A DNA stretch of 64,000 nucleotides from Corynebacterium sp. NML130628 (GTDB taxonomy: Bacteria > Actinomycetota > Actinomycetes > Mycobacteriales > Mycobacteriaceae), in assembly GCF_001875665.1 (NCBI RefSeq), contig NZ_MLAL01000010.1, forward strand, positions 1 through 64,000. The letters are read 5' to 3'. Each line of letters starts with the position of its first letter. The stretch's first letter is position 1. The position numbers and the translations under genes are program-made. Shown one piece after another: positions 49,161 to 57,789 of this stretch. The notes below the pieces were generated by a model. The model had not been told where the DNA came from and searched no databases. It was given only the letters and a program-made list of their open reading frames with translations.

Positions 49161-50963
49161 TCAGCCTTGGTACTTCTTCGCGTTGACCTGGCGCGCAATC
49201 TTGCCCGAGGAGGAACGCGCGATCTGGTTCGGCGCGTAGAAGCGGATGTCTGCGGGCGCCAGGCCGTGCTTCGCGGTCACGGCGGAGCGGATCGCGGCGA
49301 TGGCGTCGGCGTCGCCATCCGGGGTGGCGGTGTCCGCGCGCTCTACCAGCAGCACCAGCTTTTCGACGTCCTCCCCCGGCACCGCAAACGCAGCCACCGA
49401 ATCTCTACGCACGTGTTCGCTGGCTTCCATGACGGTGGCCTCGATGTCTTGCGGGTAGTGGTTGCGGCCGGCGACCACGATCAGGTCCTTGACGCGGCCG
49501 GTGATGTAGAGGTGGCCGTCGAGAAGCGTGCCGAGGTCCCCTGTTGCCAGCCAGCCGTCTTTCGGCAGCCCGTCCTGGCGTGTGGCGCCGATGGTGTTGC
49601 CGAAGGTGTCGGCGGTGTCGCGCTCGCGGTCCTGGTAGCCGAGGGCGATGTTCGGGCCGTGGGCCCACAGCTCGCCGATGGTGCCCGGCGCGACCTCGTC
49701 GTGGGTCTGCGGGTCGACGACGGCGAAGCGCATCCAGGGCACCGGCTGGCCGTTGGAGGCCATCGCGACGCCGTCCTCGGCCTCCGCCGCCTCCACCGCG
49801 ACGCCCTCAGTGAGCTTGTCGCGGTCGAGGGTGACGAACTTCGGGCGCTCCGGTGTCTGCGGGGTGGACACCAGCAGGGTCGCCTCCGCGAGCCCGTAGG
49901 AGGGGCGCATCGCTTTGCGGTCCAGGTTGAAGCCCTCGTAGGCGTCGATGAAGGAATCGACGCTCGTCTTCGTCACCGGTTCCGAACCGATGACGAGCGC
50001 CTCCAGGACGGACAGGTCCAGATCCTGCGGTGCGTGCTGCGCCACGCGGGCGCACAGCTCGAGCGCGAAGTTGGGCGCCGCGGTGAAGACGTGGATGTCC
50101 TCCGGGTCGCCCTCGCAGCGGCCGAGGCGTTCCACCCAGCGCATCGGCTGCTGGATGAAGTCGCGCGGGGTGAATAGCTCGAACTCGCTGCCGAGGATGA
50201 TCAGCATCATCGAGATGATGATGCCCATGTCGTGGTGCAGTGGCAGCCAGCACGGCACGCGCATCGGCTGTTGCAACTTCGCCGCCGTGTAGATCTGGAT
50301 GACGTTGGACACGATGGACTCGTTGGTGAGCATCACGCCGGCCGGGTTGCGGGTGGAGCCGGAGGTGTACTGCAGGAAGGACACATGGTCCGACGTATCG
50401 ACGTCCCCCTCCGCCTGCCCGGCGACCCAGCTGGCAGCGAGCGTGTCCGGCAGCGCGTCGACCGCGATGATGCGCGGGCGCTCCTTGCCCGGCAGCTCCG
50501 CGAAGAAGGCGCGCACCGCTGGCGCGCCCTGCTTGTTGGTGAGCACCACGTTTGCCTCGGCGTCGGCGAGGACGGCACGCAGGTGGCCTTCGTGGCCTGG
50601 CTCGGTCGGGTCGTAGAGCGGCACCGGGATCTGGCCGGCGTACATGGCGCCCATGAACCCGAAGATGTACTCGGGGCAGTTGCCCGCCAGGATGGCCACG
50701 CGGTCCCCCGGCGCGCCGATCTGCTGCAGGCGCGCCGCCACCGACTTGATCCGCGTGTTCACTTCCGCGCGCGTGAACGTGCGCGGCGCCCCGTCCGGGT
50801 CCACGGAGTAGTCCCACGAGCGGATATTGATGGTGTCTGTCGCACCGGCTTGTGCCGCCGCCCCGTAGAGCATCTCGGTCAGGGCCGGGATGGTGAAGTT
50901 CGGCGGGAGTTTGATCTGGCCGGTTTCGTCAATAAACCGCTGAATCAGTGCTTGGAGATCCAT
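49161..50963 (-). CDS. fadD32: Long-chain fatty-acid-AMP ligase FadD32
   Basis: A 600-aa adenylating enzyme. Motifs: the AMP-binding P-loop VSFLQYTSGSTRNPAGVMLT, WLPLHHDMGIIISMM, MRPSYGLAEATLLVSTP, GELWAHGPNIALGY, WLATGDLGTLLDGHLYITGR and the final RSSSGKIARQVNAKKYQG with the catalytic Lys. It activates the meromycolate chain as acyl-AMP and loads it on the N-terminal ACP of Pks13. ATG 50963 has AGGAG 5 nt upstream. It is the first of the fadD32-pks13-accD4 group. Confidence 0.95.
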   Translation of the reverse strand: MDLQALIQRFIDETGQIKLPPNFTIPALTEMLYGAAAQAGATDTINIRSWDYSVDPDGAPRTFTRAEVNTRIKSVAARLQQIGAPGDRVAILAGNCPEYIFGFMGAMYAGQIPVPLYDPTEPGHEGHLRAVLADAEANVVLTNKQGAPAVRAFFAELPGKERPRIIAVDALPDTLAASWVAGQAEGDVDTSDHVSFLQYTSGSTRNPAGVMLTNESIVSNVIQIYTAAKLQQPMRVPCWLPLHHDMGIIISMMLIILGSEFELFTPRDFIQQPMRWVERLGRCEGDPEDIHVFTAAPNFALELCARVAQHAPQDLDLSVLEALVIGSEPVTKTSVDSFIDAYEGFNLDRKAMRPSYGLAEATLLVSTPQTPERPKFVTLDRDKLTEGVAVEAAEAEDGVAMASNGQPVPWMRFAVVDPQTHDEVAPGTIGELWAHGPNIALGYQDRERDTADTFGNTIGATRQDGLPKDGWLATGDLGTLLDGHLYITGRVKDLIVVAGRNHYPQDIEATVMEASEHVRRDSVAAFAVPGEDVEKLVLLVERADTATPDGDADAIAAIRSAVTAKHGLAPADIRFYAPNQIARSSSGKIARQVNAKKYQG

Positions 50964-51003
50964 GGGCACTCCTTGTCGTCAGGTCCTAGAAAGTAGTTAG
51001 TTT

Positions 51004-51933
51004 CTAGTAAGAATCAATTACGGACATTGCCCAATCTACAGCCCATTGCGGCGTAGTGGTACCCGGAATCACATCCGGGTTCGTGGCATACATCGCGTGA
51101 TTGCCGTTGGCCAGCAACAACGCACTCGCGCGGTCCACCGCATTTCCGATATCCTGCGGCGCGTCACAGATGGAATCATTCGGCGCACAAATCTCATACG
51201 CGCGGTCAGCCACCTGGCCGAAGCCACCCTGCCGCGCACCGGTCATCGTTGCGCCTGGCGTCGCCGCGCTCACAACCATCTGCAGCGGGCGCAGCGCAAT
51301 CTCAGCGCCAACACCGCTCAGCTCAACACCAGGGTTCACGCCGACGCCGTTCTCACGACGCCCGTCCGCAATCATCAACGAGCCCAGCAGGCGCTCCGGC
51401 GGCAACGCGTGCGTCCCCGCGCCAATCTGGTTCGTAATATCGCCCGCAATCACCGCGCCCTGCGAGAACCCTGCCACAATGAACTTCGTCGACGGACACT
51501 GCTCCGCCACGAACGCAATCTCGCCGTTCGCGCGCGCCGTGCCCTCAGCGCGGGACTCGTCGTAGCTCATCTCGTTGCGGCCCTGCGGAGTCTGGATGTT
51601 CCGGAACTGTGCCGTGTACGGCACCGTGAACACGCGCACCTGGTCAATCGAGTAGCGCTCCTGCAGCGGGTTCGTAATCGACAGCATAAAGCTGTTCGGG
51701 TTCGCCTGCGGGGCGAAGGGGTCGTCGTCAATTGACGATTCCCACGTGCCCGGAATCGAGACGAACTCCACCGCCGGGCACCAATCTGGCTCCTGGCGAG
51801 CCTCCGTCGAAGTACCCGGCTCACTGGGCTCGACAACGCGCGGGCCGTCCTGGTTCTTCAACCACTGGAACACCCCCAACCCAATCGCCGCGAGCACCAC
51901 AATAACCGCAGCTACAACGCCTGCTCTGCGCAT
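51004..51933 (-). CDS. Cutinase-family esterase, Culp6-like (Rv3802c type)
   Basis: A 309-aa protein with an N-terminal membrane anchor (VVAAVIVVLAAIGLGVFQWL) and an alpha/beta hydrolase domain. The nucleophile motif is KFIVAGFSQGAVIAGDI. ICAPNDSICDAPQD carries the paired cysteines and catalytic Asp seen in cutinase-like proteins, and GNHAMYATNPDV carries the His. The mycobacterial counterpart is a thioesterase/phospholipase encoded at the same place next to fadD32 and needed for mycolate metabolism. It follows the lipoprotein gene by 9 bp. Confidence 0.88.
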   Translation of the reverse strand: MRRAGVVAAVIVVLAAIGLGVFQWLKNQDGPRVVEPSEPGTSTEARQEPDWCPAVEFVSIPGTWESSIDDDPFAPQANPNSFMLSITNPLQERYSIDQVRVFTVPYTAQFRNIQTPQGRNEMSYDESRAEGTARANGEIAFVAEQCPSTKFIVAGFSQGAVIAGDITNQIGAGTHALPPERLLGSLMIADGRRENGVGVNPGVELSGVGAEIALRPLQMVVSAATPGATMTGARQGGFGQVADRAYEICAPNDSICDAPQDIGNAVDRASALLLANGNHAMYATNPDVIPGTTTPQWAVDWAMSVIDSY

Positions 51934-51942
51934 ACTACTCCC

Positions 51943-52413
51943 TTACTTGCACAGCTTGGACTGCGCGGTTTCAGTAATCAGCGTCGCCACAGCGTTCGCA
52001 TCCAGATCGGTGCGGCGCTGCTCGACCAACTGCCCCGCGACCGCATCGCGCGTCACGGAGTCACCATTGCACACCGTCGCGCCCGTCGCCGTCAACTGAT
52101 CCTCGACACCCTTCACGTTCACGCCGCTTTGCTGCAGCTTGTCGAGGAACTCCCGCTCCTGCGGGCTAAACGTCGGCGCCTGCTCCGGAATTGAGGTCAC
52201 CTCGCGCGCCGGCTGATCCGCCGGGCCCGAGTTTTTCGACGTCGGCGCCGCGCTCCCAGACGTCGTCGGCTTCGCAGAACCAGAAGCCGACGCTGTCGGG
52301 GGCGCCTGCGTCCCCTGCGTCGCCGTCACGTCATCGCTTTCCACCGTCGTGCCACCGCAGGCCGCCAGGCCCAACGCGAGGCAGAGGCTTGCGCTCGTCA
52401 GCAGTCGCTTCAT
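51943..52413 (-). CDS. DUF732-like lipoprotein
   Basis: A 156-aa exported protein with lipobox LGLAAC, a Thr/Ser/Ala/Pro-rich linker and a small domain (REFLDKLQQSGVNVKGVEDQ, TGATVCNG, ITETAQSKLCK) with the two cysteines expected of DUF732. Function unknown. It is placed between the cop1 mycolyltransferase gene (9 bp upstream) and the Culp6-like gene, in what looks like one transcription unit. Confidence 0.75.
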   Translation of the reverse strand: MKRLLTSASLCLALGLAACGGTTVESDDVTATQGTQAPPTASASGSAKPTTSGSAAPTSKNSGPADQPAREVTSIPEQAPTFSPQEREFLDKLQQSGVNVKGVEDQLTATGATVCNGDSVTRDAVAGQLVEQRRTDLDANAVATLITETAQSKLCK

Positions 52414-52422
52414 CGACGCTCC

Positions 52423-54366
52423 CTACTTCCGCTCGCGGACCACACCGTTGACCTGTTCCAGCGTCCCGTGCTGGAAGTCAATCACCAGGCCACCGGCAGG
52501 GATCTCGCGCATATCCGAGGTTGGCCAGCCCATCGCGCCCTGCTCGTAGCCGCGCTTGCCCCACTCCTCGAAGATGTCGCCGTAGAGCACCACGTGCGCA
52601 CCGGTCTCCGGCGACCAGTAAATGTTGCCCTTCTCGAACTGCTGGAAGAACCCGCCACGGATCGCAATCTCGTTGCTCTTCGGGTAGCCCAGCGCGCTCG
52701 TCGCCGTGCCCAGCTCGCCGTACTTCTCGGCGATCGCGCCGTGCACAATGTTGTGGCTCTTGTCCGGGTTACGGGTCAGGAACCCGCCCTGGAACTTTTG
52801 CACGTAGCCCTTGCCCACCTGGTTCGCCTCAGCGACCGGGTACTTCAGGTCGCCCGTCTCGTAGCCGTTCTCGCCCCAGGCCTTGAACATGTCACCAGGG
52901 ATGGCGTACGCGCCGGTCTGCGGCGTCCAGTAAATCGAGCCATTCTCGAAGTGGACGAAGCGGCCAACGCCGTCCGGGGTCGTGGTCTCACCCGTGGTCG
53001 GGAAGCCGAGCCAGCCGGAGGCGCCGCCCAGCCCGTTGTACTTCGCCAAAATGGCGCCGAACAGCGGCTGCGCACCCGTCTTCGGGGACCAGAACGCCGT
53101 ACCACCACGGAAGTCCTCAGCCTTACCCTTGCCACCAGCAACGTCGTACTCGTTATTTACGCAGCTGCCGATCACGCCAGACTTCGTCGCCTCCGCAATC
53201 GCACCCACCGGGTTACAATCCGAACCGCGATCCCCCTCCGCCATCGCCAACGCGTTCGCGATGTACGGCCACGCCTGCGTCATCTCAAACTGCCAGTACT
53301 CCCACGAGTGCACGCCCGACGGACGGAACTTCACAATCGGCTTCACCGGCGTCCGCGACGCGTAATCGACGAAGGTCTGCGTCGACAAGCGAGAAATAAC
53401 CTCAAGCCCGACACCTGCCGGGTTCGCCGCACCCTTCGCCACCGACTCCGGATTACCAAAATCATCGCGACCCGAACCCGAAGACACGTACACCGACATG
53501 TCCTTCAGCGCCTCAATACCAAGCTTCGGATCGTGGTCAATCCAGTCCTGCGACCCAGCCGGCCCCCACATCGCCTCCGAGTCATAACCGCCAGCATCCA
53601 TCTGCGCGGCCTTAATCGCCGTCGGCATACCTGTAGTCGTGGTGTCCAAGTAACCAGAGAAGGAACCCACAAACTTGAACAAGTGCGGGTTGCGCTCCGC
53701 CAAGTTCACCGCGGCAGTACCGCCCATCGAGATACCCACCACAGCGCGGCTGTTATTCGACCGGAACTCGTTGGTCAGCACCGGGACGAGCTCCTTCGTC
53801 AGGAACGTCTCCCACTTGTAGTTCTTCCCATTGTTCGGGCGCTGCCAATCCGAGTAGAACGAAGACTCACCGCCGACCGGCAGAATCACGTTCACGTTCT
53901 TATCCGCGTAGAACTGCTCAATATTCGTCTCGATGGTCCAACCGTTCTCATCATCACGAGCACGCAGACCATCCAACGCCCACACCTCAGGGAACTTCGC
54001 CTGCGGATTCGAATGCCAATCACGCGCCAGCAGGATCTGCACCTGCATCAGCTGCTCCGGCATCGCCGCCGAACGAATAAACACAGCCACACGGCGGTTC
54101 GTCAACCACTCAATGCGGTCCACGCTCACGCCCTCAGGCAGGCCCGGGATCTGCGGGTTCTTATCAACCTCAAGAGGCGTCCGCTTCGGCGGATCCGACG
54201 GCCGAATATTATCCGACAACCCACCACGGTTACTCGACAGCGGCAACGACGACTGCGCCGCAGCCGACGTCGACACCACCGGAACCAACGACGCCACCAT
54301 CGGCACCGCCGCCGCAACAATCGCAGCCTTCTTCATCCGATTCATAGGGGAACGGGTCTCACGCAT
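52423..54366 (-). CDS. cop1: Mycolyltransferase Cop1/PS1 with LGFP repeats
   Basis: A 647-aa secreted protein: signal peptide (KKAAIVAAAVPMVASLVPVV...SAAAQ), antigen-85 esterase domain up to about residue 390 with the nucleophile motif AVVGISMGGTAAVNLAERNP and the final HSWEYWQFEMTQAWPYIANA holding the catalytic His. A C-terminal array of four to five LGFP-type repeats follows (LGGASGWLGFPTTGETTTPD; YGELGTATSALGYPKSNE; FEEWGKRGYEQGAMGWPTSD) for wall attachment. It transfers mycolate from trehalose monomycolate to arabinogalactan or to a second trehalose ester. ATG 54366 follows AGGAAATTC. Confidence 0.94.
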   Translation of the reverse strand: MRETRSPMNRMKKAAIVAAAVPMVASLVPVVSTSAAAQSSLPLSSNRGGLSDNIRPSDPPKRTPLEVDKNPQIPGLPEGVSVDRIEWLTNRRVAVFIRSAAMPEQLMQVQILLARDWHSNPQAKFPEVWALDGLRARDDENGWTIETNIEQFYADKNVNVILPVGGESSFYSDWQRPNNGKNYKWETFLTKELVPVLTNEFRSNNSRAVVGISMGGTAAVNLAERNPHLFKFVGSFSGYLDTTTTGMPTAIKAAQMDAGGYDSEAMWGPAGSQDWIDHDPKLGIEALKDMSVYVSSGSGRDDFGNPESVAKGAANPAGVGLEVISRLSTQTFVDYASRTPVKPIVKFRPSGVHSWEYWQFEMTQAWPYIANALAMAEGDRGSDCNPVGAIAEATKSGVIGSCVNNEYDVAGGKGKAEDFRGGTAFWSPKTGAQPLFGAILAKYNGLGGASGWLGFPTTGETTTPDGVGRFVHFENGSIYWTPQTGAYAIPGDMFKAWGENGYETGDLKYPVAEANQVGKGYVQKFQGGFLTRNPDKSHNIVHGAIAEKYGELGTATSALGYPKSNEIAIRGGFFQQFEKGNIYWSPETGAHVVLYGDIFEEWGKRGYEQGAMGWPTSDMREIPAGGLVIDFQHGTLEQVNGVVRERK

Positions 54367-54551
54367 GAATTTCCTGCCTCAACTCTTCTTCCGGGCTTCC
54401 GCCATTTTTGGGGTGTGCACAACCAGCGCCGCGTGCTCTTCGGCAAACTCCGAGGGTTCCCCTCCCCCGGAATCAACCAGCGACGGCGCTAACAAATCAC
54501 TCTAAAGGTTAAGTATGCCTTGAGAGTTTAGCCACCAGACACGCCGAAGCG

Positions 54552-54574
54552 CCACCAAGATATTTGCTTGGTGG
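54552..54574. promoter_or_regulatory. Hairpin upstream of cop1
   Basis: CCACCAAG-atatttg-CTTGGTGG is a perfect 8-bp inverted repeat 186 bp before the cop1 start, next to the B-type repeat array. Operator or repeat-arm remnant cannot be separated from sequence alone. Confidence 0.35.
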
Positions 54575-54582
54575 GGAACTCC

Positions 54583-54658
54583 GCACCAAATTCCCCCGGT
54601 GAGAGTCGGCGACCTGGGAGTTTGCAGATCAGCGCGCGCGAATCCAGGAATTTGGTGC
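54583..54658 (-). repeat. Hairpin repeat, B type, inverted (copy B4)
   Basis: A 76-bp unit, arms GCACCAAATTCC and GGAATTTGGTGC (perfect 12-bp pair), core GCGACCTGGGA in the reverse sense. First of three tandem units between cop1 and cmt. Confidence 0.75.
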
Positions 54659-54676
54659 GCATAGGCGCTGGATAGA

Positions 54677-54752
54677 CACCAAATTCCCTCCCGCGAGCAA
54701 CACGACCTGGGGAAACGCGGAACCCACCCGCTCGAATCCTGGAATTTGGTGC
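54677..54752 (-). repeat. Hairpin repeat, B type, inverted (copy B5)
   Basis: A 76-bp unit, arms CACCAAATTCCC and GGAATTTGGTG, core CACGACCTGGGGAAACGCG. It starts 94 bp after B4. Confidence 0.75.
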
Positions 54753-54766
54753 GCAGATTGGGCGGA

Positions 54767-54842
54767 CACCAAATTCTCTCGCCGACGAACCTCGACCTGG
54801 GGAAACGCGGAACCCACCCGCCCAAATCCTGGAATCTGGTGC
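54767..54842 (-). repeat. Hairpin repeat, B type, inverted (copy B6)
   Basis: A 76-bp unit, arms CACCAAATTCTC and GGAATCTGGTG, core CTCGACCTGGGGAAACGCG. It starts 90 bp after B5 and is most similar to B5. Confidence 0.75.
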
Positions 54843-54873
54843 GCAGCATCACAGCAGCGCAGCACTCATCAAC

Positions 54874-54907
54874 CAAAAAAACCCCGCCAACCAAAGCTGA
54901 CGGGGTT
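54874..54907 (-). terminator. Terminator of cmt
   Basis: On the minus strand AACCCCGTCA-gctttggt-TGGCGGGGTT forms a 10-bp stem (one mismatch) followed by TTTTTT. It starts 32 bp after the cmt stop and separates cmt from the repeat array and cop1. Confidence 0.85.
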
Positions 54908-54938
54908 GACGGGGTCCAAAGAGCCCAAACGCCAGGAA

Positions 54939-55940
54939 CTACCAGGCGTTCATCACGTCCAGGATGCGAGGCTTCGTGTACTCAAGCTGCTGTCCGAACT
55001 GTTCCCAGTTGTGCAGGCCAACAGGCGTGAACACGGCGGTGTGCTTGACACCGGTGACGGTTGCCTTGGTGCTCCACAAGCGGGTGGTGAAGTTCGCCAC
55101 CATCTCGAGCGCGATACCGGAGGCCTTGTGCTGTGGCAGGTAGCGGTCGTCGCGGGCGGATGGTGTACCGCTTCCGGCGGAGACGTAGACGTCGCGGCCG
55201 CGGAGGTTACCCATGTTCAGGAATGGGTCGTTCTCGTAGCGGCGCGGGTCGAAGATGGAGCCCCACATGGCGTTGAGGTTGTAGAGGCCGCCGTCGAGGA
55301 GTGCGAGGCGCAGTGCGGTTTGGGCGCCGGGGATGGTGGTGGTGAGGTATCCCGAGTAGGACAGCACCTGGCGGAACTGCTGTGGGTGCAGCGCTGCGAG
55401 GTTGACCGCGGCGGTGCCACCCATGGACAGGCCGAGGATCGAGTTGTTCGTCGGCGAGACGCCGAAGTGGCTCTGCAGGTAGGCGGGCAGCTCCTTCGAC
55501 AGGAAGGTGTCCCACTTGTAGGTCACTGGGCTGTTGAAGTTGTAGGTGGCCGGGGCGTTCCAGTCGGTGTAGAAGGAGGACTGGCCGCCGACCGGCATCA
55601 CGAGGGTGATGTTGTGGTTGACAAAGGTGCGGGCAGCGTTGACATCTTGGACCCAGGCATTGGTCTGTTCGGTCGCGCGCAGGCCGTCGAGCATGTACAG
55701 CCCGGCGTTGCCGCCGCGCTGTGCGGGCTGGATCTGGACGGTGATGTGGCGTCCCATTGCTGGCGACCACACGGTGCAGCGCTGCACCCAGTAGCCGACG
55801 CGGTCCCACTCACACGTGCCGGTGGAGTCGGGGCGCAGCCAGTCGCGGTTGGCGGCCTGTGCCTGGGGTGCGGCGACGATCATCGAAAGTGCGGTGAGGA
55901 GTGCTACCACAAGGCCTAAGAGTCCGTGGCGGTTCTTCAT
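54939..55940 (-). CDS. cmt: Mycolyltransferase (antigen 85 family)
   Basis: A 333-aa secreted enzyme: signal peptide (LLGLVVALLTALSMIVAAPQ ending QAQA), esterase domain with SILGLSMGGTAAVNLAALHP (nucleophile Ser) and the final VGLHNWEQFGQQLEYTKPRI with the catalytic His. No LGFP repeats, unlike Cop1 next to it. It makes trehalose dimycolate or mycolylates arabinogalactan. ATG 55940; AAGGGT lies about 6 nt upstream. It has its own terminator, and the gap to aftB is 27 bp. Confidence 0.93.
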   Translation of the reverse strand: MKNRHGLLGLVVALLTALSMIVAAPQAQAANRDWLRPDSTGTCEWDRVGYWVQRCTVWSPAMGRHITVQIQPAQRGGNAGLYMLDGLRATEQTNAWVQDVNAARTFVNHNITLVMPVGGQSSFYTDWNAPATYNFNSPVTYKWDTFLSKELPAYLQSHFGVSPTNNSILGLSMGGTAAVNLAALHPQQFRQVLSYSGYLTTTIPGAQTALRLALLDGGLYNLNAMWGSIFDPRRYENDPFLNMGNLRGRDVYVSAGSGTPSARDDRYLPQHKASGIALEMVANFTTRLWSTKATVTGVKHTAVFTPVGLHNWEQFGQQLEYTKPRILDVMNAW

Positions 55941-55967
55941 ACAGCGTTACCCTTTCTCAGCAGTTTG

Positions 55968-57776
55968 TTACCAAACTACACGGGCACCACTGTTGATTCC
56001 CAAATCCTCGCCTTGGCTGAGTCGTGCCTGTTCGTCCTCTGTGAGGTAACCAAGGTAGGTGGCGGGGTCGTCGGAAAGCTGGAGGGTCCTGCCTTTGCCC
56101 AGCGAGTATTTGATGTTCTTCCAGAAGCGTTCGCGGCTCATTGGTTCGCGGGAGGTGGCGAGCAGCTCCGCAATTTCGGGGCTACGGAGTGCGGCGCGGG
56201 CTTGGCGCGCTTCGTCATGGTCGATCCAGTCGGGGATCTTTGAGATGTCGGTGGCGGTGTCCGCGACTTGCCATTCGGCGGCGAGCTCCTTGTCGTGCCC
56301 GACGCGCCCTTCGGGGTCGCGCGGCATGCGGGCCGCGAGCGGTGTTGCGAGGCCGACGGTGTCGAGGACGCGGACGTCGAGGGGCGCGTTCATGCTGGTC
56401 ATGCCGAGGTTGATCAGGTAGAGCGACATCGGGTACGCCTGCAATTCACTGTCGGTTTCGGGGACGCGGGGGCGCGGGAACCAGGCGTAGCGCTCCGGGT
56501 CGCGGCTGATGCGCCCGGGTGCGATTTGCGCGGCGCCGGCGTCGCGGGCCTCGACGACAACGTCTGCGTAGTTCGTCATGAGCTTGGAGCTGAGGAAGTC
56601 TTCGGCGTAGCGCGGTGGGTTCTGGGGGGCGCGGTTGACGGCCATGGTCCAGAATTCGCGCTCATCGACGATGCCGAGCTCTTTCGCCGTCCTGCTGTGA
56701 ATATCATCGTCGAGCGGGTGGGCACGCACCACAATTATCGACGCCCACACCACCAACACCAGCGCAACCACCACGTTGAGGCGCGTCAGTGGGGCGGCCA
56801 TCATCGGCAGCAGCAGCGCGAAGAGCGGCAGCAGCCACATGCGTCCGTGCATGAAGTCGCCGCCGACGCGTAGCACGTACAGGATGTGGATCAGCGCGCA
56901 CCCCACGACGAGCGCCACGATGGCGGCGCGACGTCCGGTGACGAGGAGGCGTCGTAAAGAAATAAGGAGTACCGCGATGACCAGCAGGAGCGGCAGGTAC
57001 AGCGCGTAGGGCCCGATGAAGTCCCAGGCGTACTTGGCGCCTTCGGCCCACTCGCTGCCGGAGGCGGACTTGGCCACTGCGGTGTGCGGGGTGAGCAGAC
57101 CGTAGTAGCCCATGCGGAAGATCTGGCACGCGGCGGGCACGGGCAGCGCGGCCGCCAGGATGCCGAGCGTCTTGCGCGGCGAGTACACGAGCAGGACGAG
57201 GCCGGTGAGACCGCCGTAGAGCGCGAGCTCTGGGCGGACCAGCCACGACAGCCCGCACCAGAAGGCCAGCCAGTAGCCGACCACGGGGGCGGCGCGGCGT
57301 GCGGTGCCACCCGCCCACTGGACGAGCAGCGCCCACCACGCGGCCAGCCACAGCAGGGACAGGCCCCACTCAAGGCCGGAGGTGGCGAAGTCGCGCGCGG
57401 GCGGCAGGGCGAAGTAGACCAGGATGCCCAGCGGCACCACCGCCGCGGAGCGCCAGAACCTGCCCGCAGCGTAGGTGGCCAGCACCGCCGCGACGACCGT
57501 GCACAGCAGCGCGAGCCACATCGCGATGGTTTCCAGGCGGGCGTCGCTGACCATCGCGAACGCGGTGATCAAGTACTGCCACAGCGTGGAGGTGTTCGCC
57601 TCCACGCGCTCACCGGCATTGAAGACTGGGCCATTGCCGGCCAGCAGGTTGCGCACGGTGCGCAGGACGATGAGGCCGTCGTCAGACATCCAGCGCCTGG
57701 TCCACCCTCCCCAAAATGCGAACACGCCCGCAATGGCACACGACAGCAGCAGCGTCACCCGGGCGTTGATCTTCAT
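55968..57776 (-). CDS. aftB: Terminal beta-(1->2)-arabinofuranosyltransferase AftB
   Basis: A 602-aa GT-C enzyme with about ten helices in the first 400 residues and a soluble outside domain. The first loop holds MSDDGLIVLRTVRNLLAGNG and GERVEANTSTLWQYLITAFA; the Asp pair is the expected catalytic site. It adds the terminal arabinose of arabinogalactan from decaprenyl-phosphoryl arabinose, where mycolates attach. ATG 57776 (MKINARVTLL) is supported by TAACAT 7 nt upstream, overlapping the ubiA stop; a longer frame to 57908 is not. The order cop1, cmt, aftB, ubiA, PAP2, glfT2 is the conserved one. Confidence 0.9.
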   Translation of the reverse strand: MKINARVTLLLSCAIAGVFAFWGGWTRRWMSDDGLIVLRTVRNLLAGNGPVFNAGERVEANTSTLWQYLITAFAMVSDARLETIAMWLALLCTVVAAVLATYAAGRFWRSAAVVPLGILVYFALPPARDFATSGLEWGLSLLWLAAWWALLVQWAGGTARRAAPVVGYWLAFWCGLSWLVRPELALYGGLTGLVLLVYSPRKTLGILAAALPVPAACQIFRMGYYGLLTPHTAVAKSASGSEWAEGAKYAWDFIGPYALYLPLLLVIAVLLISLRRLLVTGRRAAIVALVVGCALIHILYVLRVGGDFMHGRMWLLPLFALLLPMMAAPLTRLNVVVALVLVVWASIIVVRAHPLDDDIHSRTAKELGIVDEREFWTMAVNRAPQNPPRYAEDFLSSKLMTNYADVVVEARDAGAAQIAPGRISRDPERYAWFPRPRVPETDSELQAYPMSLYLINLGMTSMNAPLDVRVLDTVGLATPLAARMPRDPEGRVGHDKELAAEWQVADTATDISKIPDWIDHDEARQARAALRSPEIAELLATSREPMSRERFWKNIKYSLGKGRTLQLSDDPATYLGYLTEDEQARLSQGEDLGINSGARVVW

Positions 57777-57789
57777 TGCGCCAATGTTA

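Noticed and set aside
47590..49239. A 549-codon open frame on the plus strand opposite pks13
   Set aside because: It is antisense to the ketosynthase coding region. Composition (Arg/Gly/Val-rich, few hydrophobic motifs) follows from high-GC third positions and no family motif appears.
52468..54492. A 674-codon open frame opposite cop1
   Set aside because: Arg/His/Leu-rich shadow of the mycolyltransferase gene without any recognisable domain or start context.
54583..54842. CRISPR-like regular repeats
   Set aside because: The units are about 76 bp with internal inverted arms, differ from one another, and the gaps between them are only 14-18 bp. No cas gene is nearby.
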